This document shows, in pieces, positions 34,927 through 43,107 of a DNA stretch of 64,000 nucleotides. Position 1 is the first letter of the stretch. Each line of letters begins with the position of its first letter. The notes beneath the pieces were generated by a model. That model searched no databases, was not told the origin of the DNA, and was given only the letters and a program-made list of their open reading frames with translations. This DNA comes from Ruminococcus turbiniformis. GTDB lineage: Bacteria > Bacillota > Clostridia > Lachnospirales > Lachnospiraceae. The DNA is taken from contig NZ_JAJEQX010000015.1 in NCBI RefSeq assembly GCF_020687545.1, forward strand, positions 1 through 64,000, given 5' to 3'. The translations under genes and the position numbers were made by a program.

Positions 34927-36131
34927 ATTGTGCTTCTCGGTCCGGCCGCCTGACCGCTGTCGTTTCTGCAGATCTTTCCGGCCTTCATCACAAAGGACAC
35001 ATCCTTTAACACTGTCACGTCATCCAGCGGATTGCCTTCCACGGCGATTACATCCGCATTCCATCCGGCAGTGAGCTGTCCTTTCTGTTTCTCCACGCCG
35101 CACATCTGAGCCGCAGTCACAGTAACCGCTTTCAGCGCATCCAGCGCCGGTGATCCGCCTTCAACTGCGTAGACCAGCTCTCTCCAGAGCAGCGCGTGGT
35201 TCGCATCGGTTCCGATGGTATAAGGGATCTTCCCGCTCTGGTAAACAAGATTTAAGCACTGGCGGGAATATTCTCTCGCGCTTCGCATCTTCTGAACCTG
35301 CGAATCCGGAAGATACGGCTCGCGCTCTGCGTCCAGCACAATTCCCGACGTCATGTCGATCCAGCCTTTATGCTCTTCTTCCACCATCTTCACCTGCTCC
35401 GGCGTGATGCTGTACACATGCTCGATTACATCCACCCCTGCCTTTACGCAGTAGTCCAGTCCGAGTCCGCCGATGCAGTGAGCCGCAGTCCGGATTCCCA
35501 TCCGGTGCGCCTCCTCCACAACCGTGCTGATCTCATCATAAGAGAGGAAGCAGGGGATAAAGGATTCCGGTGTGGGCGCCGGCGCTCCCGGTGTCACAAA
35601 GATTTTCAGCACATCCACACCGCGGTGCATGTTTTCTCTGGCAGTTCTGCGGAACTCCTCCACACCGGAGTGAGGCACACCCACAAACCCGTGTCCGTGA
35701 ACGCCTCTCATGCCGATTCCGCACACAAGCAGGTCCGGACCTTCCACTTTGCCCTCTTTTACCTGCTCTTTCAGTGTCACATCGATGTAATGGCGGTCAC
35801 CGAGGCACCTCTCTGTTGTGATTCCGGCCATCAGATCGTCTTTTAAGTTCTTAATCGCCATCACCGTATGTTCGCAGGCGCCGAGCTCCATCATGGCAAG
35901 GTGGCCTTCTACTCTGGCATCCATCGCCAGATGGCCGTGGCACTCAAAGAGTCCGGGCATCAGCGTCTTTCCGGGGAAACGCATCTCCTTCGCGTCATGA
36001 TACTGTTCCCGGGCGATCTCCAGATCCCCGGCAAAGAGAATCTTCTCATCCTCTGTCACAACCGCCCCGTTTCTGATCTCATCAAGCCTGGAACCGGCCA
36101 GCACCCGGTCCGCGCTCAGCAGATATTTCAT
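34917..36131 (-). CDS. Amidohydrolase (imidazolonepropionase/prolidase-like) of the second TTT operon
   Basis: 404-residue metal-dependent hydrolase of the amidohydrolase superfamily. Metal ligands: the usual first motif HxH is ECHGHLAMD (about 62-70), then Lys in DVLKIFVTPG near 174 (probable carboxylated Lys), HC in AAHCIGG near 214, EHVYS near 236 and the final Asp in IGTDANHAL near 307. The cytosolic enzyme probably opens a cyclic amide, lactam or dipeptide. It overlaps the upstream tctA by 4 bp (ATGA), so it is translationally coupled to the transporter and likely acts on its substrate or a derivative. Confidence 0.87.
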   Translation of the reverse strand: MKYLLSADRVLAGSRLDEIRNGAVVTEDEKILFAGDLEIAREQYHDAKEMRFPGKTLMPGLFECHGHLAMDARVEGHLAMMELGACEHTVMAIKNLKDDLMAGITTERCLGDRHYIDVTLKEQVKEGKVEGPDLLVCGIGMRGVHGHGFVGVPHSGVEEFRRTARENMHRGVDVLKIFVTPGAPAPTPESFIPCFLSYDEISTVVEEAHRMGIRTAAHCIGGLGLDYCVKAGVDVIEHVYSITPEQVKMVEEEHKGWIDMTSGIVLDAEREPYLPDSQVQKMRSAREYSRQCLNLVYQSGKIPYTIGTDANHALLWRELVYAVEGGSPALDALKAVTVTAAQMCGVEKQKGQLTAGWNADVIAVEGNPLDDVTVLKDVSFVMKAGKICRNDSGQAAGPRSTIID

Positions 36132-37615
36132 ATTGTCTTTGCCCCCTTCTTACTGATCTGTTTTCTCACAACCGGCCACAACAGGGATACGACTACAAGC
36201 AGTGTAAACACAATTGTGTATGGCCTTGTAAACATCTCAAGAATATTGTTCGGGTACATAACTATTGTCTGGCTGATGGATGTCTCCAGCATGCTTCCAA
36301 GCAGCAGAGCCAGCGCCACAGGCGACAGCGGGTAGTCGTTCTTCACCATAATGTACCCTACAACTCCTGCGATATAGAACTGAATCACATCGAACATGCT
36401 CTTGTTCGTCGCGTAGGCGCCTACCGTCGCAAGAATAACGATCAGTGTCGCAAGCACGCTCTTCGGAATCACAAGAATAAAATTCGCGACCTTACAGAAG
36501 AGCAGCCCCAGGAAAAACATCACTATGTTGATAATCACAAATCCTACCATCAGCGAATATGCCGTATCCGCGTTCGTTGTAAACAGCTGGGAGCCCGGCT
36601 GCAGTCCGTGTATGTACATTGCGCTTAAGAACAGCGCAGCCGGCGCGCTTCCCGGAATACCCAGAGACAGAAGCGGGATCAGAGATCCGCCGGTAACGCC
36701 GTTGTTCGCGGCCTCGGAACCGATAATACCCTCAACTGTACCTTTGCCGAACTCTTCCGGATGCTTGGACGCTTTCTTTGCCTGGTTGTAGGAGAGGAAT
36801 GCCGCGATATCCGGCCCCGCCGCCGGGATAATGCCGATAATAATACCGATAATCGTCGAGCGGACCAGACAGAACTTGTTGTTCCAGTAATCTTTAAAAT
36901 CCACGATCAGCTTCCCGGCTTTATTGACTTCATTGTAGCCCTGGCCGTCCGACTCCAGCATCCCCAAAACCTCCGGGAAGGAGAACAGGCCGATCAGGAT
37001 CGGCACAAGGGAAACGCCCGCATACAGGTTCAGGTTGCCAAAAGTAAATCTCTGGTATCCGACCTGCGGATCCTGGCCGATCGTCGCCAGAAGCAGGGCG
37101 AAGAATCCGACCAAAAGCCCTTTTGCCGCGTTTCCTTCCACGAGAAGACACACCACGCTCAATCCGAAGATGGCGATCATCATCTGCTCCGGCGGCCCTA
37201 CTCTCAGGGCGATCACGGTCAGCACCGGGGCCAGGAAAAGCAGTGCCAGAGAGCTGGCAACTCCACCAAAAGATGAAGCAGTAGTACAAACCGCCAGAGC
37301 ACGGCCGCTCTCTCCTTTTCTCACCATGGCACGGCCTTCCATAGCCGTCGGCGCAGACGCCGGCGTTCCCGGGATTCCCAGCAGGATCGCCGGGATAGAG
37401 CCCCCGTAGACCGCGCCGCAGTACAGTCCCGAGAGAAGAAGCAGCGCTCCCGACGGCTCCAGCACATAGGAGAACGGGATAAACACCGCAACGGCCATAG
37501 TTGCCGAGAATCCCGGCAGGGCTCCGAACACAATTCCCACCATGGTCCCCACGACGCAAAGGACCAGGTTAAACGGCTGAAGCACAGTAGTCAGCCCAAT
37601 TAAAATCTCATTCAC
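36128..37615 (-). CDS. TctA-type large permease (system 2)
   Basis: 495-residue paralogue of the protein at 11-1507, with the same GALPGFSATMAVAVF segment near 31-45 and GIIPAAGPDIAAFLSYNQAKK near 262 (key pattern PAAGPDIAAF). The fourth gene of an operon reading SAF-dehydrogenase, TctC, TctB, TctA, amidohydrolase. Start ATG lies 13 bp after the TctB stop with a GGAGGGGA site. Substrate unknown, but the co-encoded enzymes differ from those of system 1, so the ligands need not be the same. Confidence 0.93.
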   Translation of the reverse strand: MNEILIGLTTVLQPFNLVLCVVGTMVGIVFGALPGFSATMAVAVFIPFSYVLEPSGALLLLSGLYCGAVYGGSIPAILLGIPGTPASAPTAMEGRAMVRKGESGRALAVCTTASSFGGVASSLALLFLAPVLTVIALRVGPPEQMMIAIFGLSVVCLLVEGNAAKGLLVGFFALLLATIGQDPQVGYQRFTFGNLNLYAGVSLVPILIGLFSFPEVLGMLESDGQGYNEVNKAGKLIVDFKDYWNNKFCLVRSTIIGIIIGIIPAAGPDIAAFLSYNQAKKASKHPEEFGKGTVEGIIGSEAANNGVTGGSLIPLLSLGIPGSAPAALFLSAMYIHGLQPGSQLFTTNADTAYSLMVGFVIINIVMFFLGLLFCKVANFILVIPKSVLATLIVILATVGAYATNKSMFDVIQFYIAGVVGYIMVKNDYPLSPVALALLLGSMLETSISQTIVMYPNNILEMFTRPYTIVFTLLVVVSLLWPVVRKQISKKGAKTI

Positions 37616-37628
37616 ACGATCCCCTCCT

Positions 37629-38075
37629 TTATATCAGTATTCCTGACGGGAGCTGTACAAACAGGATATTCGAAAACATCAGATACAGCACCACAGCCGC
37701 CGCCAGTGGAATAACAATAATAGCCAGTTTATTCCGGTTCCCGAGATAAATCAGGGAATAAATTCCAAAGAGCACCGTAGACACCACATAGCCCAGCTTG
37801 TCAATCAGCAGGATATAAAGCAGTACCGCCACACAGTAGACAACAATATACAGCACCCTTTTTTTCTCCATCCCGCCCGCGTCTTCTTCAAGGATCGTCT
37901 TTCTCTTTCTGATCCACTGTATAATGAGAAACGCAATGCAGACAAAGCTGGCGATGATCATAACCATCGGATATGTACGGGCTGCCTCGTTTGTGTTCCC
38001 GAGATCCGATACGAAGATCATCAGGACAAGCGCAAATCCAATACAAACAAGCAGGTCCCATTTTTTCAGTTTCAT
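37629..38075 (-). CDS. TctB-type small membrane subunit (system 2)
   Basis: 148 residues with four hydrophobic segments and a charged loop near 60-72 (QWIRKRKTILEED). Position between TctC and TctA and similarity of plan to 1526-1993 support the call; sequence alone would be weak, as is usual for TctB. Confidence 0.84.
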   Translation of the reverse strand: MKLKKWDLLVCIGFALVLMIFVSDLGNTNEAARTYPMVMIIASFVCIAFLIIQWIRKRKTILEEDAGGMEKKRVLYIVVYCVAVLLYILLIDKLGYVVSTVLFGIYSLIYLGNRNKLAIIVIPLAAAVVLYLMFSNILFVQLPSGILI

Positions 38076-38131
38076 ATGATTTCACCTCTCATTTAAATGC
38101 TTCCGCCCCCTCAGACCGGCAGTGATTTTTA

Positions 38132-39154
38132 TTAGCCGGCTGCTGCGATAATAGTATCCTTGCTTGCTTCAAAATCTGCTTCCATAAATTCTGTGCAGTC
38201 TTCATGTCCTGAGTAGTTTACAAAGTTAAATCCGCTGTCTGCCATCTCTTTCTGGAAGTCCTCATCTGCAAGCACCTGCGCGCAGAGGTCATCATAATAA
38301 GCGATCACTTCATCAGAAGCGCCTGCCGGAAGCACAATGCTTCTCCACTGTGTAAAGGTAGCGTCTACGCCCTGCTCGATCATCGTCGGTACGTCTGACA
38401 TGGAATCCAGACGCTCTTCACCGGTTGTGGCCAGGACAACAAGATCCTCATTATCTGACATAGCCGCAAACTCAGACGCGAAAAGGCTTGTCACGTCACA
38501 GTTGCCGCCCGCTACTGCTACAAGAGACTCATTTCCGCCGTCAAAGATCATTTTTCCAAATTCAACCCCTGTCGCGTTTTCAACATAGATTCTCGGATAT
38601 GTCTGGGCTGTAAACTCCGGTCCGCCCCATGTGATTTCGCCCGGATTTTCCTCCGCCAGCGCTACAAGCTCGTCCATTGTGGACACGCCGAGGCTCGCAT
38701 TCGCCACAATTACGGTCGGATCCTGTGAGAAAATCGCTTCCTGGATAAAGGAATCCTCCGTATATGTCACGCCGTCCACGAGGAACTGGTCGTACAGATT
38801 TACATTACAGAACATGCCCAGCGTATAGCCATCCGGCTCTGCCATGGAGATGGCAGTATTTCCGATTGTTCCCGAACCTCCTGTCTGGTTGTCGACCACA
38901 AAGTTCACACCCGCGTATTCTGCCGCGTATTTCGCAAACAGTCTGGCCGCGATATCCTGTCCGCCGCCTGCGCCGTACGGGCAGATGATCGTTACCGGCT
39001 GGTCAAGCGTCCATCCGGAAGCCTCTTCCTCTCCGGAAGTCCCGCTGTCCTGTGAATCTGATCCGGAACTCCCCGAAGAACCCGAGCATCCTCCCAGCAC
39101 CATCGCGCTTCCCATCACTGCCGCCATCATAAGTCCTACCAATCTCTTTTTCAT
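38132..39154 (-). CDS. TctC/Bug-family carboxylate-binding lipoprotein (system 2)
   Basis: 340 residues with lipobox LGGC (Cys23), a Ser/Gly/Glu linker and the ligand-loop pattern QPVTIICPYGAGGGQDIAAR near 51-70. Second gene of the sigma-54 operon, 40 bp after the SAF-domain dehydrogenase. Compared with TctC1, the loop after GGG differs (QDIAAR against ADIATR), consistent with the same kind of ligand but not proof of it. Confidence 0.92.
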   Translation of the reverse strand: MKKRLVGLMMAAVMGSAMVLGGCSGSSGSSGSDSQDSGTSGEEEASGWTLDQPVTIICPYGAGGGQDIAARLFAKYAAEYAGVNFVVDNQTGGSGTIGNTAISMAEPDGYTLGMFCNVNLYDQFLVDGVTYTEDSFIQEAIFSQDPTVIVANASLGVSTMDELVALAEENPGEITWGGPEFTAQTYPRIYVENATGVEFGKMIFDGGNESLVAVAGGNCDVTSLFASEFAAMSDNEDLVVLATTGEERLDSMSDVPTMIEQGVDATFTQWRSIVLPAGASDEVIAYYDDLCAQVLADEDFQKEMADSGFNFVNYSGHEDCTEFMEADFEASKDTIIAAAG

Positions 39155-39194
39155 TGCTACTCCTCCGTTCCTTTTGTTTTTTGTTACTTTATAA

Positions 39195-40565
39195 TTACAG
39201 GCTCAGTCCCTGTACATAAAGTTCATAAATCGCGAGCCCCGTAAGATCCACATCCTCGATCGTCACAGGCTGTCCCTTCTTCACATCCCGCACCAGCTTC
39301 GTACCGCCCAGCAGATAATAGGGGGCCAGTTTCTGCTGTATTTTTCCGGTCTCCAGAAGTTCCGGCTCCAGGCATACGATTTCGTGGTGATGTCCTTCTA
39401 CCTTAAATTCCGTCCCTGCCTTTAAGTCTTCTCTTGCCACTCCCGAGAGTACCGATACCTGTCTGCAGTCCGCGCGGGTTCCGATTCCCAGAAGGTCTCC
39501 AAGAAGAATTGTAATCGGGCTCTCCAGCCCCATCAGGTGATACGGCCAGTAGATGCAGGCATATTTCCTGTTTCTCCCTATCACATGTCCTTTGCCTTCC
39601 AGAAGCTCCCACATCTTTTCGTTTTCGCACTTGACAATGATATATTCGCCTCCCGCAAAACTGGCTTCATCCGTGCCTCTTAAATTGTGGAATACATCTA
39701 CCACACCGGTCTTTTTCAGTATTCCTCCGTCCTCCTCGGGAATGAAGATATCTGCCAGTTCACTCGGTTTCGCGATCGGATAGTCCAGGCTGGCCGCCGC
39801 AGGGACAAGCCCTGTCACATTTGATACAAGATTCATTTCGCACAGGTCGGCGCAAACCACTTCCGTATATTTGCCGAGCAGATTTTTTCTCTCCTCCAGA
39901 GTCTGTACTCCGGCATAACGCCAGCAGCCGAGAAGCTCAGGCATATCCTCTCCTTCGACACTTCCGTCTGTATAAGAAAGCTTTCCCGTCTCCCTGTCCC
40001 ATACAAAGTCATACTCGCTTGATTTGCCTGCCGCTATGATCTCCAGCCCGAGCACCTTTGCCCAGGATATCAGATCAACAAGATTGCGTGGCTGGTCTCC
40101 GTTGACAAGCGCGTATACCGCGTGGTTCTTTGCCGCAAGCTGATGAAGCGCAGGTCCGCATACGCTGTCCGTCTCCTTCGAAACCATGTAGACATTGATG
40201 CCTTTTTTCAGCGCTGTCACCGCCGCGTCACAGCTGACCGCCGTGTTTCCGGTACACTCTACAATGCCCGTCACGCCGCAGTCCATGACCATCCGGTAAT
40301 CGGCAACAATGATAATCGCATCTTCTGCCGCGGCCCGGATCTGCTCCACATTCTCACACACCGCGACCTTGTCTGTGTCATATCCGATTTCCTTCAGGAC
40401 ATCCACACACTCTTCCGGGTGTCTGGAGCACACGGCGCGCAGTTCCATAAGCTCCACATGCAGGATCTGCGCCAGCAGTGTATAGCCATATCCCCGTGTC
40501 GCGCCGATAACGCCGACTCTGGATTTTTTTCCCGCTGCACCTGCAAATAAATTTGTGTAGTCCAT
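39195..40565 (-). CDS. Homoserine dehydrogenase-like oxidoreductase with C-terminal SAF domain (COG4091 type)
   Basis: 456 residues. An N-terminal Rossmann fold begins at RVGVIGATRGYGYTLL (about 16-31); a catalytic-core segment includes VECTGNTAVSCDAAV near 112 and KGINVYMVSKETDS near 130. The last 80 residues form an SAF domain (VLSGVAREDLKAG through KKGQPVTIEDVDLTGLAIYELY; key features only). COG4091 proteins are predicted NAD(P)-dependent dehydrogenases of unclear substrate, often near carboxylate or sugar-acid transporters. It is the first gene behind the sigma-54 promoter at 40612, so its reaction is probably central to the pathway fed by TTT system 2. Confidence 0.8.
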   Translation of the reverse strand: MDYTNLFAGAAGKKSRVGVIGATRGYGYTLLAQILHVELMELRAVCSRHPEECVDVLKEIGYDTDKVAVCENVEQIRAAAEDAIIIVADYRMVMDCGVTGIVECTGNTAVSCDAAVTALKKGINVYMVSKETDSVCGPALHQLAAKNHAVYALVNGDQPRNLVDLISWAKVLGLEIIAAGKSSEYDFVWDRETGKLSYTDGSVEGEDMPELLGCWRYAGVQTLEERKNLLGKYTEVVCADLCEMNLVSNVTGLVPAAASLDYPIAKPSELADIFIPEEDGGILKKTGVVDVFHNLRGTDEASFAGGEYIIVKCENEKMWELLEGKGHVIGRNRKYACIYWPYHLMGLESPITILLGDLLGIGTRADCRQVSVLSGVAREDLKAGTEFKVEGHHHEIVCLEPELLETGKIQQKLAPYYLLGGTKLVRDVKKGQPVTIEDVDLTGLAIYELYVQGLSL

Positions 40566-40611
40566 AGTCTACTGATCCTCCTGTCAGAATTTGTTATATG
40601 CCTAAAGCAAA

Positions 40612-40627
40612 AGCAAAAAGTGTGCCA
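40612..40627 (-). promoter_or_regulatory. Sigma-54 (-24/-12) promoter of TTT operon 2
   Basis: Minus strand TGGCAC-ACTTT-TTGCT, matching the consensus at every defined base (GG 40625-40626, GC 40613-40614). The start codon of the SAF dehydrogenase is 47 bp downstream, preceded by AGGAGGATC. Confidence 0.9.
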
Positions 40628-40680
40628 GGTCAAAAATTCCCGGTTTTTCGCGGTTTTTTTGTTAAAAATGGACAAAAAGA

Positions 40681-40711
40681 AGGTGCAACGCATTGCATCA
40701 TGCATTGCACC
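40681..40711. promoter_or_regulatory. Dyad with repeated ATTGCA, upstream of the sigma-54 promoter
   Basis: AGGTGCAACGCATTGCATCATGCATTGCACCT contains the outer arms AGGTGCAA/TTGCACCT and two internal ATTGCA copies. TTGCA/TGCAA is also repeated in front of TTT operon 1. It lies about 55-85 bp upstream of the -24 element. Confidence 0.55.
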
Positions 40712-40735
40712 TTCCATATGTTTTCCGCATATCCG

Positions 40736-40771
40736 CGGTATATTTGCCTTATACGGTATATTTGCCTTATA
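40736..40771. repeat. Exact 18-bp tandem repeat, likely activator binding site
   Basis: CGGTATATTTGCCTTATA occurs twice without a gap (40736-40753, 40754-40771), about 110-145 bp upstream of the -24 element and directly after the activator gene stop. This is the normal place for an upstream activating sequence of a sigma-54 activator. Confidence 0.65.
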
Positions 40772-40780
40772 TCGGCAATA

Positions 40781-42736
40781 CTACAGCCCGTACTTTTTGA
40801 TTTTCCTCCAAAGGGTGCTCGTATCGATATTCAGGGCCGCCGCTGTGTCCTTTTTGCTTCCTCCGTGTTCTTTCAGAGCCTGACGGATCCGCTCCGCCTC
40901 CTCGACGTCTTTGTTCTTCTTCCGGTATGCGGTTCCGCCAGCCAGATCCCCGTCTCTTCCTGTTCCGCTCAGCCCCTGTTTCATCTGCACTCCACCCGCC
41001 AGGGCGATGTCCTCCGCTTCTGCCACCGGATGCTCGCAGAGCACACACAGACGCTCACAGAAGTTGCGAAGCTCCCGGACATTTCCCCGCCAGGGGCAGG
41101 ACAGCATCAGTGCTTTTGCCTCCTCATCCAGATCCTTAAGCGTACAGTATGTCCGGTTCTGTTCATACCGGATATAGTACTCCATGAGCTCCAGAATGTC
41201 TCTTCCCCGTTTTCTTAACGGGGGAAGCTCCAGCCGCAGCACATCAATCCGGTAAAGCAGATCCTGCCGGAAAAGCCCGTCGCGGACAGCGGCCTGCATA
41301 TCCCGGTTTGAAGCCGCAATAATGCGCACGTCAACGGGAATCACCTGATTTCCGCCAAGCCGCATGATCTCCTTCTCCTGAATCACACGCAGAAGTCTGA
41401 CCTGAAGATTGGGCGCCATCTCCCCGATCTCGTCCAGAAAGAGCGTTCCGTTGTGCGCCAGCTCAAAAAGTCCTGCCCTTCCGCCTTTCACCGCGCCGGT
41501 GAACGCGCCTTCCACATATCCGAACAGCTCACTCTCGAGCAAAGCTTCCGGAAGCGCCGCGCAGTTGACCGCGACAAAAGGATTGTTGCGCCTGCTGCTT
41601 GCATTGTGGATACTCTGGGCAAAAAGCTCCTTGCCGGTTCCGGTTTCCCCGTGAATAAATACGTTGGATTCCGAACGCGCATATTTTTCCGCGATCCGGA
41701 TCGTCTTTTTCATCACCACGCTGGAGCCGATAATATTGTCAAACTGGTATTTGGCAAACAGCCCCTTGCTGTGGAGCTGCTTTCTGATCCGCCCCTCATC
41801 CTCCTGAATCTTTTCAATATCCCGGAAAGTGACGATAAAGCCGTTAGTTGCTTCTACCCCCCCCCCCACTCCAAATTTACCGGCCAGCCGCACGCAGTTG
41901 ACCATATACCGGCTTTTTCCAACCGTAATCAGCTTTGAGAGGACGTCGCTGTTCCGGTCTTTAAGAGACAGATCCGGCAGGAACTGATCCAGCCTTCTCC
42001 CGATCATCGGGAACGCCGTATCCCTGCTGCCTGTTCCCGTTTCTCTGCCGAGGTGTTCGCACGCATACCGGTTGGCCGACAGAATCACACCGTCCAGATC
42101 CGTGGAAATAATTCCTTCAAAAGAGTAATCCATAATCGCCTGGAGATACTCTCTTTTTTCCTTCTCCCTTCGGGAAATCTTTGTGGCAGTTACCGCCTCT
42201 TCCACCGCCTGGTAGATACTCTCCTTCCCGGATCTCAAAAGAATGTAAGGCACATTTCTCTGCCCCGCCACAAATCCCAGTGTCCGTCCTCCGATGACAG
42301 CTTCCACACCGTCGGCCTGCAGCATATCTATTGCGTTCTCCAGTTCATCGGATGAGCGCACGCAAAAAGTGCTTACCTGTACATCATCCATAAGTTCGTC
42401 CAGGGAATCCGCTCCGTAGATCATACTTGAAGTGCCGACAAAAGCAATTTTTCTCGCGTGATAAAGTTTCACACACTCTCTGACCGCCCTCATCATGTCA
42501 AAAGGCGAGACAAGCAGCTCGATTTTCGGGATACTCGTCCGTATCCGCTCTGCTGCAAAGCCTCTGACTATCACGATATCCGCCGCCCCTTCTTCAACCT
42601 CCACTTCACCGCTGATTTCTGCCTGGCGTATCTCATAGCTGATCTTTTCTTCTTTCAGAGTTTCAATCTCCCGAAAAGCCAGCTCTACCTGCTGTTCAAC
42701 CTCCACATAAGGTATTACAAATAATATTCTGAGCAT
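40781..42736 (-). CDS. PrpR-type sigma-54 activator, full length, with poly-G tract
   Basis: 651 residues: PrpR sensor (about 1-190), PAS (205-315), AAA+ (about 340-575) with GETGTGKE near 373, intact GAFTGA near 421 and FLDEIGE near 443, then a Fis-type HTH at the end (DTAAALNIDTSTLWRKIKKYG). It reads in the same direction as TTT operon 2 and ends 150 bp before its promoter, so it is the probable activator. Codons 290-294 include an uninterrupted run of 11 G (plus-strand C run 41857-41867) giving GVGGGV between the PAS and AAA+ domains; a change of one base would remove the AAA+ and HTH domains. The paralogue at 3464-5191 lacks the run. Confidence 0.92.
   Translation of the reverse strand: MLRILFVIPYVEVEQQVELAFREIETLKEEKISYEIRQAEISGEVEVEEGAADIVIVRGFAAERIRTSIPKIELLVSPFDMMRAVRECVKLYHARKIAFVGTSSMIYGADSLDELMDDVQVSTFCVRSSDELENAIDMLQADGVEAVIGGRTLGFVAGQRNVPYILLRSGKESIYQAVEEAVTATKISRREKEKREYLQAIMDYSFEGIISTDLDGVILSANRYACEHLGRETGTGSRDTAFPMIGRRLDQFLPDLSLKDRNSDVLSKLITVGKSRYMVNCVRLAGKFGVGGGVEATNGFIVTFRDIEKIQEDEGRIRKQLHSKGLFAKYQFDNIIGSSVVMKKTIRIAEKYARSESNVFIHGETGTGKELFAQSIHNASSRRNNPFVAVNCAALPEALLESELFGYVEGAFTGAVKGGRAGLFELAHNGTLFLDEIGEMAPNLQVRLLRVIQEKEIMRLGGNQVIPVDVRIIAASNRDMQAAVRDGLFRQDLLYRIDVLRLELPPLRKRGRDILELMEYYIRYEQNRTYCTLKDLDEEAKALMLSCPWRGNVRELRNFCERLCVLCEHPVAEAEDIALAGGVQMKQGLSGTGRDGDLAGGTAYRKKNKDVEEAERIRQALKEHGGSKKDTAAALNIDTSTLWRKIKKYGL
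41857..41867 (-). repeat. Homopolymer of 11 G in the activator gene
   Basis: Eleven C on the plus strand (G on the coding strand), within the linker between PAS and AAA+ domains. Length 11 keeps the gene in frame. Tracts of this length are classic slippage sites. Confidence 0.9.
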
Positions 42737-42752
42737 GTCTCCTCCTTTGATC

Positions 42753-43102
42753 GGGGACGTAGTAAAGTTAAATTCTGCTACGTCCCCAATTCAACTTCAC
42801 CCTGTCCCTTTTTCACATTAGGCCTGTCCCTATTCTAGCATTTCTTCACATCTTCATCAATCGCACAAAAAGAAACCTCGTAAAATCAACATATTTCCTC
42901 TTCTAATTTCTACCCCTTCTAAAGATGCTGATTCAAAACACGAGCAAAACGAGCAGAATTAACCGTGAAAACGCAGACAATTGCAGAACAAATGCAGACT
43001 TTGGGACATGCTATACACCAAAAAGGGACAGGGGTATCTTCATTTGGGGACACAGTAAAATTCAATTGGGGACGTAGCAGAATTTAACTTTACTACGTCC
43101 CC
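42753..43102. mobile_element. 350-bp element bounded by exactly inverted 35-bp palindromes (REP/MITE-like)
   Basis: The left end, 42753-42787, is a hairpin with arms GGGGACGTAG/CTACGTCCCC; the right end, 43068-43102, is its exact reverse complement over 35 bp. The similarity continues inwards: AATTCAACTTCACCCTGTCCC on the left corresponds, inverted and imperfectly, to sequence at 43021-43067 that includes GGGACAGGGG and TTCAATT. The AT-rich interior has no credible gene. This form fits a non-autonomous element mobilised by a REP-associated (IS200-type) tyrosine transposase encoded elsewhere. The right hairpin may also end the ABC exporter transcript. It fills the 371-bp gap between the activator and the exporter genes. 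Confidence 0.7.
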
Positions 43103-43107
43103 AAAAC

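Noticed and set aside
40736-40771. CRISPR-like array
   Set aside because: Only two 18-bp copies without spacers; position fits an activator site. No CRISPR repeats or cas genes were seen anywhere.
42787-43067. Small gene inside the palindrome-bounded element
   Set aside because: No open frame with a ribosome site or coding-like composition.
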